Shown here: one piece after another, positions 9,733 through 20,364 of the stretch
Layout of the letters: each line of letters opens with the position of its first letter
Numbering within the stretch: position 1 is the first letter of the stretch
Source: JAWKTM01 sp041399085
GTDB lineage: Bacteria; Planctomycetota; Planctomycetia; Pirellulales; Pirellulaceae
Direction of reading: 5' to 3'
Length of the DNA: 64,000 bases
Assembly: GCA_041399085.1 (NCBI GenBank)
Contig: JAWKTM010000030.1
Coordinates: forward strand, 1-64,000
Notes under the pieces: generated by a model
The model's input: the letters and a program-made list of their open reading frames with translations, nothing else
Told to the model about the DNA's origin: nothing
Databases searched by the model: none
Position numbers and translations under genes: made by a program

Positions 9733-11094
9733 TTATTTCACAGGCTCTACCCACTTCTGCAAGTCCGCCCGGAGCTCTTCCACCCGGCTTTTCCATTCCT
9801 CCGGCACATCGTCTCGACACGCCGCTAACGCTTCAGCGATTCGTTGGATTCTCAGCCGGTTAGCGGGATTCGGGGGCGGCTCGGTCATTAACTTTGCCAC
9901 TCGGCCCTCAACCAGTTTCAACGCGACAGGCAGACTCTCTCGATTTGCCGAATCGAACGCAGCACGAATCAACGGAGCCCAATCGCCGGAATACCCGACA
10001 ACGCGCTCCACCAATCGCTCACGACTCGACTCCGGCTCATTGTGGCACAGCCGCAACATTCGCCCGAACAACTCTGACTCCCTGCTGGGCTCCAAATGAA
10101 TCCATGTGAAAAGCGCTTCCAACCGCGTGAGCGAATCACCTTGCTCGGCCGCGCGTTCGACAGGCTTCCAATCGAACTTCGGCAACGACTCACCGGCCGT
10201 CGCATCGCGCAGTCGCACTAGCGCGAAGCGGCACAAGCTGTCATCTTCTCCGTCAACCAAGTCGTCCAATGCCTCCAAGATCGCCGGCGCGCCAACGGGA
10301 CCAATAAACGCCAACAGATCGATGGCCTCCAACCGATCCTGACGGTAGTACAAGTCCAAATCCCGCTTTGCCTTATCCAGCAGCGCGGCAGGGTCCTCAA
10401 TCACTCGTCCCAACAGATAGTAGTGCTCGACATGGCTACCCGAGTCCTCATGCAACTCGCGCCACACGCCGTGCTTCATTCCGTCACGGAATTCGCCAAC
10501 CGCCGTCAATCGAGACTGTTGATCCCAATATTCCCATTTTCCGACTTGACGATCGTGCTCGAATCGGCCCCGCGACCGCATTACGCCGTTGTCCCACCAC
10601 TGCGTTTGCAACCCGTGGCGAACGTTATAAACCGAAATCCATTTAAGGCCATCGACATCCCCGTTCGGATACCCAAACTCCTGCTCACGCTCGATCTGAC
10701 CGTTCGCATACCACCATCGCCAAGTGCCCCACATCGCGCCTAGATTGTGCGTGCCCTTGGATACCAACCGACCACGATCGTCATAATAGCTCCACTCGCC
10801 GTCTGCAATATTCTCCTTCAGCTCGCCGCGGGCCAAATAGTAGCCCCGTGGGCCACGCACCGTCCGCTCGGTTCTGGCCGACGTCGCATCCAACCCCGCA
10901 CTGGCCGGCGCAACTTCGCCCCAACTTCGATCGAGAATCGTCACGCCACCTGGAAGTCGCTTTTTCGACTTGTCTTCCTGCTCTGGAACAAGCCACCAAA
11001 TTACAAGTGCGAGCACGACCGACAGAACCAGGAACGTCCGCAGCCGGAACTGCATCCATCGACGCCAACGCGGTGGCTTTTGAGGAATCTCCAT
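9733..11094 (-). CDS. Membrane-anchored MORN-repeat protein with C-terminal helical repeats
   Basis: The 453-residue protein starts MEIPQKPPRWRRWMQFRLRT followed by one hydrophobic helix (FLVLSVVLALVIWWLV), so it is anchored in the membrane with the rest outside or inside depending on topology. Residues 75-230 hold MORN-type repeats of the 'antitoxin YwqK' kind: GEWSYYDDRGRLVSKG, GTWRWWYANGQIEREQ, GVMRSRGRFEHDRQVGKWEY, GKWEYWDQQSRLTAVGEF. The C-terminal 220 residues are alpha-helical with HEAT-like spacing (AIDLLAFIGPVGAPAILEAL). It is 18 bp downstream of the first STN-domain gene, on the same strand, and probably co-transcribed with it. Function unknown; the YwqK resemblance does not by itself imply a toxin-antitoxin pair. 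Confidence 0.75.
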   Translation of the reverse strand: MEIPQKPPRWRRWMQFRLRTFLVLSVVLALVIWWLVPEQEDKSKKRLPGGVTILDRSWGEVAPASAGLDATSARTERTVRGPRGYYLARGELKENIADGEWSYYDDRGRLVSKGTHNLGAMWGTWRWWYANGQIEREQEFGYPNGDVDGLKWISVYNVRHGLQTQWWDNGVMRSRGRFEHDRQVGKWEYWDQQSRLTAVGEFRDGMKHGVWRELHEDSGSHVEHYYLLGRVIEDPAALLDKAKRDLDLYYRQDRLEAIDLLAFIGPVGAPAILEALDDLVDGEDDSLCRFALVRLRDATAGESLPKFDWKPVERAAEQGDSLTRLEALFTWIHLEPSRESELFGRMLRLCHNEPESSRERLVERVVGYSGDWAPLIRAAFDSANRESLPVALKLVEGRVAKLMTEPPPNPANRLRIQRIAEALAACRDDVPEEWKSRVEELRADLQKWVEPVK

Positions 11095-11112
11095 CGTCTC
11101 ACCCTTGTTGCA

Positions 11113-14100
11113 CTACGGTGAAATGATCGACCGTTCGATCAAAACGGCTTCCAATATTTTCCAGTCACTCGCACCCGCCCCCGACTCTTCAATCGCCGAG
11201 TCAATATACCCGCTGACCGAGCCTTGAACATTCTCGACACGCCGCAAACTCAGTTCGACCTCGGATGTTAAAGTCGTCGGATCAGCAGCAAGCTCCCAAA
11301 GCACTGCCCTCACCGCCTCACTGATTCCACTCTGGAGCCAACTTCGTTTTTCCCTATTACTGTCCTTCAGCACATTTCTGTCGACCAAATCATCCAAGTC
11401 CAACAGCGATGTCAATCCGGCTCTACCTTGCGAGGCGAGTGCACTGATTGCCGCGCTGAACACGCCTGGCGACTCCGTCTCCATCACCACTTCACGCAAC
11501 AAATCCACTACCTCTCCACCACAGGCTCGCCAACGCACGACCGAGCAAAGCAACTGAAGTGACACTTCATCTTGGCCATCCCAGGCCGTTCTCAATACCC
11601 TCAACATGACCGAGTCCGACAACACCCTAGTATAGTTATGACTTACAAGGAACGCGGCAACTCGGCGGATTACCAGTGACTCCGAAGACAAGCTTTCCGT
11701 CAACAATTCATCCGCTGATGGGAAGCTCGCCCCCGCATCCAACGCCCTCCGCCCACGAATCGCGAACGCCGCGAAACCTGCTCGCAGTTTCGCGTTTGTT
11801 GACAGTACCTTGAACACTTCCTCAACGGCTTGGTGCCCCTGCTGATCACCGAAAACAATAACATGGCTCGATCGCGAGGCACATGAATACACGTGTCCCT
11901 GACATACCCACAAAATAATCTCCTGCCATGGGCTCGGCCCTTCATTCGATACGTGAATACCCAGTCCTCTCAAATCATACACACGATAAAATGGACATTT
12001 GGACGTTGGCGACTCGGAAAGCGATTCGACAAACTGCCACTTGCCACTGGGCGGTAATGACTGAAGATTGGCTTCAAGTTTCCGCAACGTGTCCGTGATA
12101 ACCTGCTGATCCTCTTGGACGGCAGGCACGGCCAAGAATCCATCCACTTGCAACATTCCTCCGCGGGGCCAATGATTCGAGGGTAAAGTCGGAGCAGGTG
12201 TTAGCGCCGACGAAAAGCAAACACCGGTTGGAAGTCGCCACTCAAATAATTTGCATAAGAATGCCTCGGTGGTTTCCTCGTAATCAACGTATTCACTCGT
12301 CTCGGACTTGGAGTTAAAGTACTCAAGGATTCCAGAAGCCGGGTAGAACGACAATCCACGGTCTTCCAACCCTGGATTATGCGAGTGAGTGGGCTGAAGG
12401 ATTGTCGGTTCCTTGGAACCCGAGTTCAACTGTCGAATTAGCGGACCTAAAATCTGATGAACCCTGACGTCGTGCTCAATCAACAGTAGATCGCCAAGCC
12501 GAGAACAATCAGCAGCTTTCACATCGGCTTCCAACAAGGTCACCGCAAGCCACAACGAATATGGATCCGAGATAATCGTTCATGGCTCCACTTCCCGCCA
12601 ACGCCAGACGGTAACAGTCAATGACATTGCGAGCCCGATTTTCCGTCGACGAGATCAACAACACGTCGCCAACCGCAACTGCTAGAAAGCCGCTGTCCTG
12701 CAACAAATGGTCGATAGAACTTTTCAAGGTCCCAGGTGGGGCGCGTCCCTGAATCTTTCGCCCTGCCAAGTATCGATCATGAACGCACACGCTGACCCCG
12801 AATTCCCGAGCTAACCGATGACCGAAGTCCACAATCGACTCATCAGCTTCCAGCACGACCGATTGGTGCAATGCCTCGCTCAGCGGACTTAAGCGCTCAC
12901 TTTCGCTGGAACCGTTCGGACGAGCGACCATTTCTCGTCGCAATACTTCCAAACCCCGACGTATTCTCGCGTGCTGGCTTTCACTACAGGCAACAATCCC
13001 AAACGAATCCGAATCGCGTAAACTCCACTCGAGATGCGCATCCAACTCGCTGGGAACATCGATACCGCCTCCCATCCCCACCCTTGCAGAGTTTAGTCCG
13101 CGGCGCGTGAACAAGTTCTTCGGTGCGCCAACAGCACGCAGCACGTCCTGAGCGGTTGTCGTGCTCGAGTTCTTGAGAAAAGGTCGAGTCGACAGATACG
13201 ACACAAGATCCTTTACGGGGTAAATAACGCGAGTCGACTCGGTTTTGCCGACGGTTAACCACAGTGCCTCATCGCATATCGCATATTCGCCACCCCCTTC
13301 CGCCAAAAGCATTTCCAAAGCCGTCCGAAGCGAAACGCCTTGAAATCGCCCGTTCATTCGATTCGTATGGGGATCTCCCGACCACCGCCGCGAATTGAAC
13401 AACACTGGGATGCGGTAACGGCTTGCAAGCATGTTGGCTAGATCCGAGAGACTCATATCTTTCACGTGAAGATCGACCGGCGTATCCAAGACTTCCCGAA
13501 TACGAGCATTTCCTGGCTGAGAAGGCCCGTCCAGGTAAATTGGCTCCGTCGAATACGCACCGTGCTCTCCAGCGACTTGCCGATCTAAGTGCTGGCGAAT
13601 CAATTCAACAGTCTCATGAAATTCCGGAGTCCCGGAGACAAGTTCACACGCGCCGCCATACCCGCTAAACCACTCATGGCGCTCACACTCCGCCATCGTC
13701 TGAATGGACCAACAGTCGTTCAACGGTGGGTAGAGACGAAGTTTCCCAATACGCTTTGTTGGTATCCAATTCATCATTGATCGTTAACACGACCGATCCA
13801 TTTCGGACCGTGGCAACGACGAACTCATACTCTGATTGGCGGATCAGGTTATTCAATACCGATCGCACAGTAACGCCGTTTAAGGTCAATGTCACCGGCT
13901 TGTCATATTTATAGGACTGATTCGGCGAAAGCGTCGGCCAATCAAACTCGACCTCAAATCCGTATCGCTGGGCCAACGCTTTGACGGCCTTATCGAAGGG
14001 CATGTCGCGGACGTCGATCTCGCCGATTTGTGACAACGCGGCCGGAGTCGGCATGGGGGCGGACGGCGGACTTAGCAACAACCGCGGATCGACCGCTTGG

Positions 14101-14169
14101 AATGTCGTCCGCCATAACGCGTACAGCAAAAGTTACAACCAATAGACCAACCAGCCAAACGTAGCACAT
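11113..14169 (-). pseudogene. Large multi-STN-domain protein, copy 1, frameshifted
   Basis: By comparison with the second copy at 14504-17570 the start is the ATG at 14169. The frame shifts near 14130 (one extra T in a T run in the signal/anchor region), near 13735 and near 12560. Between the shifts long open stretches remain. The protein had three STN (secretin/TonB N-terminal, N0-like) domains: IGEIDVRDMPFDKAVKALAQ, VDLHVKDMSLSDLANMLASR and ESIVDFGHRLAREFGVSVCV. A long C-terminal helical region includes SQGRAGLTSLLDLDDLV. No secretin channel domain follows, so it is not a T2SS/T3SS outer-membrane ring protein. Role unknown. It is the middle part of a tandem duplication and lies just upstream of the MORN gene. 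Confidence 0.7.
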
Positions 14170-14272
14170 GCCCATCTCCTTACGTCGCGTACGCGTCACC
14201 CCGAGGAACCGAACGCCCGTGGATGATACACCAATCGCCACTACCGCAGTGCACAACTTGCCGCCGAAGAAC

Positions 14273-14485
14273 AGTCGCCTCCAACCCCGCACTGGCCGGC
14301 CGCTTCGCCCTAACTTCGATCGAGAATCGTCACGCCACCTGGAAGTCGCTTTTTCGACTTGTCTTCCTGCTCTGGAACAAGCCACCAAAATTACAAGTGC
14401 GAGCACGACCGACAGAACCAGGAACGTGCACGCAGCCGGAACTGCATCCATCGACGCCAACGCGGTTGCTTTTGAGGATTCTCCA
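14273..14485 (-). pseudogene. Stub of the MORN-protein gene created by the tandem duplication
   Basis: Only the first 70 or so codons of the MORN gene are present, matching 10885-11094 with small indels; the homologous start codon is at 14485. The sequence stops matching at about 14273, where it joins the upstream region of STN copy 1. No MORN repeats are included, so it cannot encode a useful product. Confidence 0.75.
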
Positions 14486-14503
14486 TCGTCTCACCCTTGT
14501 TGC

Positions 14504-17500
14504 ACTACGGTGAAATGATTGACCGTTCGATCAAAACGGCTTCAATATTTTCCACTCACTCGAAACCGACAACGGACCATTGGCAATCGCCGCGTAAATA
14601 TGCCGACTGACCAAGCCTTGAACTATGCTCGACACGCCGCAAACACAGCTCAACCTCGGATGTTAAAGTCGTCGGATCAGCAGCAAGCTCCCAAAGCACT
14701 GCACTCACCGCCTTACCGATTCCGTCCTGGAGCCGATTCTGCTTTTCACCATTATCGTCCTTCAGCTCCTTTCTGCCGACTAAATCATCCAAGTCCAACA
14801 GCGAGGTCAATCCGGCTCTACCTTGCGCGGCGAGTGCACTGATTGCCGCGCTGAACCCGCCTGACGACTTCGTCTCCATCGCTAATTGCTTCACCACATC
14901 CACAACGTCTTGGCCCACCACTCCGGTTTTGAATCGCCAAACAAAGCTCAGCGAGCAACATATCGTCATAGTGCTGCTCCGCCCAATGAAATGCCCGGCG
15001 ACACTGCTCGGCAGTAGGCGCACCGTCGGAACTTGTTGCCATCAACACGGCCACAAGACGTCGAGTGACCCAGGAATCCGAAGCAAAGAACTCTTCCATC
15101 AGCGTCGACGTATCGATCCCCGACGAGTCCGTATCGTCTTGAACCCTGGGAGTGGTGGAGTACGCATCGAACGCAATGCGAAGTTTCGCGTTAGCAGCAA
15201 ACGCATCTAGCAACTCTTCAACCACCGCCTGACCGCGCTCGTCGGCCAACACCAACAAGTAATTGCCGTGAGACAAGCTCGTATCTACGTATTCTCGACA
15301 CGTCGCCGAAACAATGCTGCTCCACTTCCTGGCGCCACCACTCTTTACAACGAGCCCAAAACCTCTTAAGTCGTATAGGCGAACTTGAGACCCATTGACA
15401 CCCTCGGCGACCGGTGTTGACTCAACGACACGCCAACTTCCCTTGATAGGGCTGACTGAAAGTGCGTGCGAAGTACCCGCAGTCTCTTGCTGACAACGCT
15501 TTGTTGTGACTGCGGCAGCCACGCCACGACATAGTTTCCAAAGAATGCCAACTCCCCGACCAGCTTCGGCGCCAACTCCCAAGGCGGGGCAGGCGAGGGA
15601 TATGCGCCAGGGCCACGAAGCCGCTGCAATCTCGGATCCAAAAGCGCCCTCAGAAACCACTCAGAGCTTTCCCCATCGGCAAAGGCCGACTCATTCAGGC
15701 GGGAAATGATCTCTGCCGCTGGATGGAACACCAATTCTTGCTGAGTTGGCATAACGATGTCGCGGTCGGTCGGCCAAGCGACTATGGGCAACTCAAACGA
15801 TAAGTTCATCTGCCGAAACACAAGTTCCAGAGTCTGATGGACGCGAGCATCATGGTTGACCAATAGCAAGTCGCCAAGGAGAGTATATGAGCCGTGGTAG
15901 TTAGGCAACTCGAACAGTTCGCCAAGTCGCCAAACAACGATCGTGCTCAAGGCGGCCGTCAGATCCTGATTTACCTCGAACGGAAGCCGATAACATCGCA
16001 CGGTTCGTTGCCGCCGCAAATCCGGCGGCGCAATCAACAGCACATTGTGAACGGGCGTGGCGACAAAACCGCTCTTCGACAGCAAATGGTTAATCGCATC
16101 GCCCAAAGCGGCACGCGAAGCGACACCCCGTATCGTTGCATGGGCGGACCGCCGCTCGTGCACACATACACTGATGCCAAAATCCCGAGCCAATCGACGT
16201 CCGAACTCCAGTATGGACTCGTCAGCGTTTAACGCGACTGACTGCTGGAGCGCAACGCTCAACGACACCGAACCATTATTCTCCGTATAGTTTCCGATTG
16301 GAGGAAAGACTTCGGCTCGCAGTGCATCCAGCCCCTGCTGAATCTTTTGATGTCGACGCTCGTCACATACAACAACGGCAAACTCGTCGGAATCCTGTAA
16401 TGGCCTCGCGATGAAATCATCCAACTCCGACCACCATTCCGGTTCGACTCCAACTCGGAGGAGGCCAGCTTGTCGATTTGTCATTTGGTCCCGTGGGGCC
16501 CCAACCGCGACAAGGACTCTCTCGGCGTTTGTAAGCTCGCCCTTCCCGGACGCCCTCCGAGCATTCAGATACGATACAAGATCCTTCACTGGATAGACGA
16601 CCGGTGCGTGTTCTCTTAACGCGGCATAAAATTGCGTGACTGTCCCTTTTTTCCACAACCAAAGCACTTCACTCCAAACAGAGTACTCGACATCGTCATC
16701 ATCCAATAACACCTCTAACATCGCAGCCAGCGACACATTTCGAAAATCCCCATTAAATCGGACTGGGTGCTTGTGCGGGTATCGAAAGTCCGGATCAAAT
16801 AGCACCGGGATGTCACATCGTTTCGCGATTAGCTCGGCGAGTTCCGGAATACGCATGTCGCGAATATCAAGATCGACTCGCGACCTCAATGCTGTCCGAA
16901 TGCGAGCATTGACGGGCTGATCGAGCTCATCGACATAGATTGGCTCCGTCGAATATGCACCTCGCCCGTCTTCGGCGCGTCGGTTCAAATGCTGGCACAG
17001 ACTTGCTCTACGCTCGTGAAACTCACGTGGGCAAGACGAAATAGAGGCTGCTCCTAGATTTCCGCCGTACCCCAGTTCTAGTTGTTCATCCATCCAAGTA
17101 GTCAGGTGTTGATTATCGGGTGTTGGCGGATAGACCCGAGTTTCCCGATACGCTTCGCTCGCTTCCCAGTCGTCGCGGACAGTTAATACAACCATTCCGT
17201 TGCGGGCCGAAACCACGAGGTAGTCGTAACCGGCCAGACGACTCAAGTTATACAAGAGCGATCGCACGCTGACGCCGCTCAGCTTCAGCGTTACCTCCTT
17301 GTCATACCCCGACACCTTATTAGCAGGAACCAACTTCCGACCGTAGGCGACCTCGAACCCATATCGTTCGGCCAAAGCGTCGACGGCCTTATTGAAGGGC
17401 ATGTCGCGGACGTCGATCTCGCCGATTTGTAACAACGCGGCCGGCGTCGGCACGGGGGCGGACGGCGGACTTAGCAACAACCGCGGATCGACCGCGTGAA

Positions 17501-17570
17501 ACGTCGTCCGCCATAACGCGTACAGCAAAGCCACGACCAATAGACCAGCGAGCCAAACCTTCCGCCACAT
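14504..17570 (-). pseudogene. Large multi-STN-domain protein, copy 2, frameshifted in its C-terminal third
   Basis: The first 700 or so codons are intact from the ATG at 17570. A membrane anchor (VWLAGLLVVALLYALW) is followed by three STN domains: IGEIDVRDMPFNKAVDALAE, VDLDIRDMRIPELAELIAKR and ESILEFGRRLARDFGISVCV. Between them are linkers containing YPVKDLVSYLNA, the post-STN strand also seen in the intact relative at 24.6 kb. The frame is lost near 15480 and again near 14940. Matching text (SPIKGSWRVVES, LRIAFDAYSTT, AAQGRAGLTSLLDLDDLV) continues in other frames to the homologous stop near 14504. The breaks differ from those in copy 1, so each copy was damaged independently or each carries its own sequence errors. 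No channel-forming secretin domain is present. Confidence 0.75.
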
Positions 17571-17692
17571 GTCGACCTCCCTACGTCACGCGCCCGTCAC
17601 ACCGTGGAACCAAACGCCCCTGAATGATACACGATTCGCCATTACAAAGGCCGCACGTTCAACCCTGCGTCTCACACAAACGCCATTCTTCC

Positions 17693-17862
17693 TACTCCTA
17701 CTCCTACTCGTACTCGTACTCGTACTCGTACTCGAAACCGCCCATCACCACCCACCGCGCCTCAGCAGTAGCAAACCGTGGCACGATTCTTCCAAGTTTA
17801 CCCGGACTCACAAATTCATATTCGAGTACGAGTACCGCGATGCTGAGTACGAGTACGAACAA
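17693..17862. repeat. TACTCG/CGAGTA hexamer arrays in inverted orientation
   Basis: From 17693 the sequence runs as TACTCC then TACTCG hexamers to 17735. At 17820-17862 the complement appears as CGAGTACGAGTAC, GCGATGCT, GAGTACGAGTACGA. The two blocks can pair over at least 12 bp with about 90 bp between them. The downstream block repeats the element found in opposite orientation at 8843-8884. Confidence 0.7.
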
Positions 17863-17868
17863 GACTCT

Positions 17869-17900
17869 CTTCCCTTCGTGCTCTTCGTGTCCTTCGTGGT
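17869..17900. repeat. Inverted-arm repeat family: single arm
   Basis: This is one arm only, reading CTTCGTGCTCTTCGTGTCCT plus TCGTGGT. Its partner arm would lie to the left but that place is taken by the hexamer arrays. It bounds the left side of the first GxxExxY remnant. Confidence 0.8.
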
Positions 17901-17920
17901 AGTCATTCCCCCCAGCCCCA

Positions 17921-17981
17921 AAAGCCAGTGAACTTCAGTCGCACAACCGAACACTCGTCCTCATAAATCATCGAATCCCAT
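17921..17981 (-). pseudogene. GxxExxY 5' remnant 1
   Basis: Twenty codons homologous to the start of the GxxExxY gene at 18663 (MGFDDL, then GCATEVH on the minus strand), with a TGA in place of the Ser codon. The gene body is missing; homology stops after the EVH motif. Confidence 0.65.
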
Positions 17982-18046
17982 TGAGTCATCCTCATATGAT
18001 TTGTTGATCGCGACCGAAAACGAAAGACAGGAAAGGCAGTTTACAA

Positions 18047-18255
18047 CCACGAAGGACACGAAGAGCACGAAGGGAAGACGGGTGCCGAAGGAAATTGAAA
18101 TGAGAAAGCCAAACAGTTGTAGGGGCACGGAAGATTTGCTGATACGCATTCAAGCTAGATCAAATACTACGTCCTACTTTCGCTCCGCATCCGACCGCTC
18201 GACATTCCGGGAGTCCACCGCCTTTCCCCTTCGTGCTCTTCGTGTCCTTCGTGGT
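18047..18255. repeat. Inverted-arm repeat element, full copy 1
   Basis: The left arm begins ACCACGAAGGACACGAAGAG and the right arm ending at 18255 is its complement; the two match perfectly over 29 bp. The inner 150 bp has no reading frame of note. This element separates remnant 1 from the GxxExxY gene body. Confidence 0.85.
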
Positions 18256-18286
18256 AGTCATTCCCCCTGCCCCATCGCACTAGACT

Positions 18287-18663
18287 TTACAGCACGAATC
18301 GGCGCAGAAGCCGTCTTTCAAACGAACGACGTTGAAGTTCATCAGCAAACCGGTACTGATTCCGGCGAGTCGCATGTAGGTGAGCAATTGAGCTTCGTGG
18401 ATGCCTTTCACTTCGTCCACACTCTTCAGCTCCAAGATCATTTGCCCGGCGACCAGCACGTCGACGCGGTAGCCGCAATCAAGCCGGATGCCTTTATAGT
18501 CCACCGGCTTTCCGGGTGCTGTAACTGAAACGGAATCCCGTTCAAACTCAACTCGTGAGCCAAACACTGCTCATAAGCCGACTCAACAACCCGGCCCCAG
18601 AACCCGGAAGTGAACTTCGATCGCACAACCAATCACTCGCCCTGATAAATCATCAGATTCCAT
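18287..18663 (-). pseudogene. GxxExxY protein gene (PD-(D/E)XK-like), frameshifted
   Basis: From the ATG at 18663 the frame reads MESDDLSGRVIGCAIEVH. A shift near 18605 changes frame to VVESAYEQCLAHELSLNGIP, one near 18530 gives KPVDYKGIRLDCGYRVDVLV and LELKSVDEVKGIHEAQLLTY, and a last shift near 18315 restores the family end RRFVL at 18287. The G-x-x-E-x-x-Y motif (here VVESAYEQ) and the conserved D, E-x-K (LELKSV) residues of the nuclease-like fold are visible. Family members are about 125 residues, matching the span. The function of GxxExxY proteins is not established. It sits between outward-facing arms of the inverted-arm repeats. Confidence 0.85.
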
Positions 18664-18726
18664 TGAGTCATCCTCATATGTTTTGCTGATCGCTACGGAA
18701 AACGAAAGACAGGAAAGGCGGTTACA

Positions 18727-18935
18727 ACCACGAAGGACACGAAGAGCACGAAGGGAAGACGGGCGACAGGAAAACAAGGGAATATGAAAACCAAATGGTG
18801 TAAGGCGTAGGGCAGATTGCCTGAATTTGTCTTAATGGAACCGAATGATGAACTGTAATTCTGTCGCGGCTTTCCATCACTCAACATACTGCATCCACTG
18901 CCTTTCCCCTTCGTGCTCTTCGTGTCCTTCGTGGT
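18727..18935. repeat. Inverted-arm repeat element, full copy 2
   Basis: Same arms as the copy at 18047-18255 (left arm starts ACCACGAAGGACACGAAGAG). The inner sequence is different from copy 1 but clearly related to copy 3 (shared TGAATTTGTCTTAATGGAAC). Confidence 0.85.
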
Positions 18936-18949
18936 AGTCACTCCCCGGT

Positions 18950-19014
18950 CTCAGCACCCGGTGGACTTCGATCACACAGCCAATCACTCACCCTGATAAA
19001 TCATCGAAATCCAT
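18950..19014 (-). pseudogene. GxxExxY 5' remnant 3
   Basis: The minus strand reads MDFDDLSG, TGA, VIGCVIEVHRVL, homologous to the first 22 codons of the gene at 18663. The rest of the gene is missing, as in remnant 1. Confidence 0.7.
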
Positions 19015-19080
19015 TGAGTCGCTCTCTGATATGATTTGTTGATCGCTACGGAAAACGAGAGACAGGAAAGACAGTTTACA

Positions 19081-19295
19081 ACCACGAAGGACTCGAAGAG
19101 CACGAGAGGAAGACGGGTGCCGAGAAAACAAGGGGAATAGGCAATAGGAAAGCCAAACGGTGCAAGGCGTAAGGCAGATTGTCTGAATTTGTCTTAATGG
19201 AACTGAATATTGAACTGTAATTCTGCTCCGCGCTCGATCACCCCACATACTGTATTCACTGCCTTTCCCCTTCGTGCTCTTCGTGTCCTTCGTGG
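19081..19295. repeat. Inverted-arm repeat element, full copy 3
   Basis: Arms match the other copies with two or three substitutions (ACCACGAAGGACTCGAAGAG on the left). The inner 150 bp aligns with copy 2. Confidence 0.85.
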
Positions 19296-19298
19296 TAA

Positions 19299-20364
19299 TC
19301 ATTCTTCTCCCATCATGTCGGCCCTGAAATTTAGCCGATCGAATCCATTAAAGACGAACGTCCAAGTCGGGGCATCAAGCCGATTCGTGACGGTCACGAC
19401 CCGTTGCTCGTGAGAATATGCCGGAATCCAGAGTCGCGTTGACTCGGTACAGAGCCGAACTGCCTGCCATCTCCAAACCGAAGGCGGTTTTGAATTAGCG
19501 ACGTGGGTGCGGGCAGCGTGCTCAACAGCGACGCGGATGCATCGTCCCAGGCGGGCGAAGGAGAATGCCATACCTCGAAACTGACCGCGTTGAGGATCGT
19601 CCATTGCAATTGGGCGTTTTGCATGTCGATCCGCCAAGTGCCGCTGAGCACAAACAACGATGGGTCCTCACCGTCGTCATCCCCGCCGCCGCCGTTTTCC
19701 CACCGTGGGCCACAACTGGGGCATCGACACAAACAACGTGCGACTCGTCATATTCCAACGCGATCGCCGCCCGGTACTGCCCCATCCGCTCGCACAGAAT
19801 TGGCCAACATCGTATCCCGCTCGCCGCGGGCGCAACATATTCTCGGCGTTCGTCACCGTGCCGGAACGCGGTGCTGAGCCGCTCCAAGTCCGCTTGATAA
19901 TCCGCAAACGTGTAGCCGCCCCGCAACGTCAATGGCGGCGTGAACCCCAGCACGCCATTGTCGGCATCCAGCTTCTCCCACAAATCCTCCATATCCTCGA
20001 AAGGCCGCCGAAACTTCTGCTCGCCGACGCTTTTCTGGGGCAACGTCGGGGCCGAGCGGTCGTACAGCGAATCCTTGACGTGGATGCGCAACGCCGAGCG
20101 AAACTGGTCCAGTCGCTCGTGAATCGCATCCTTCCGATCGTCGCGATCGCCGGTCGCAAACGTGCGATCGTTCTCCAGACTTTGAAAAGCCGCGACCTTG
20201 TCGTCGGCCGCATCTCGATCGGCCATGAAATTGGCCAAGCTATACCCGCCTTGCAGAGTCAACGCGGGCAGCGTCGCGGCCGTTCGTTGCGAGTTGACTT
20301 CGGTCCAATGAGCGACGAATTCATTGGCGGTGGTGATGTACGAATCGAAGGAGGTGATCGGCAT
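19299..20364 (-). pseudogene. Unrecognised protein with an internal duplication, frameshifted near its C-terminus
   Basis: The frame is open from the ATG at 20364 for about 200 codons. It contains two related segments, LTLQGGYSLANFMADRDAAD and LTLRGGYTFADYQADLERLS, each followed by a helix rich in Glu and Arg, so the protein is built of two similar units of about 95 residues. Near 19700 the frame shifts. Plausible continuation is FVLSGTWRIDMQNAQLQWTI, then near 19440 a further shift to RVVTVTNRLDAPTWTFVFNG, ending MMGEE at 19299. No family is recognised. The composition and the beta-rich tail suggest a structural or phage-like protein, but that is a guess. Confidence 0.5.

Larger units (their letters stand above)
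10885..17650. repeat. Tandem duplication of about 3.37 kb (two copies)
   Basis: The segment from about 10885 (inside the 5' part of the MORN gene) to about 14245 (upstream region of STN copy 1) is repeated from about 14273 to 17650. Shared landmarks in both copies include the MORN 5' end (CGCACTGGCCGG, then GGAAGTCGCTTTTTCGAC), the STN 3' end (ACCGTTCGATCAAAACGGCT) and the STN upstream region (GATGATACAC-type text at 14221 and 17623). The copies are nearly identical near both gene ends but strongly diverged in the middle of the STN gene. Confidence 0.8.

Noticed and set aside
9733..11094. Antitoxin of a YwqK-type toxin-antitoxin pair
   Set aside because: The MORN repeats are similar, but the protein is membrane-anchored, has a long helical extension and has no toxin-sized neighbour.
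11113..17570. Type II or III secretion secretin
   Set aside because: STN domains are present, but no secretin channel domain or following pilotin-type region can be found in any frame.
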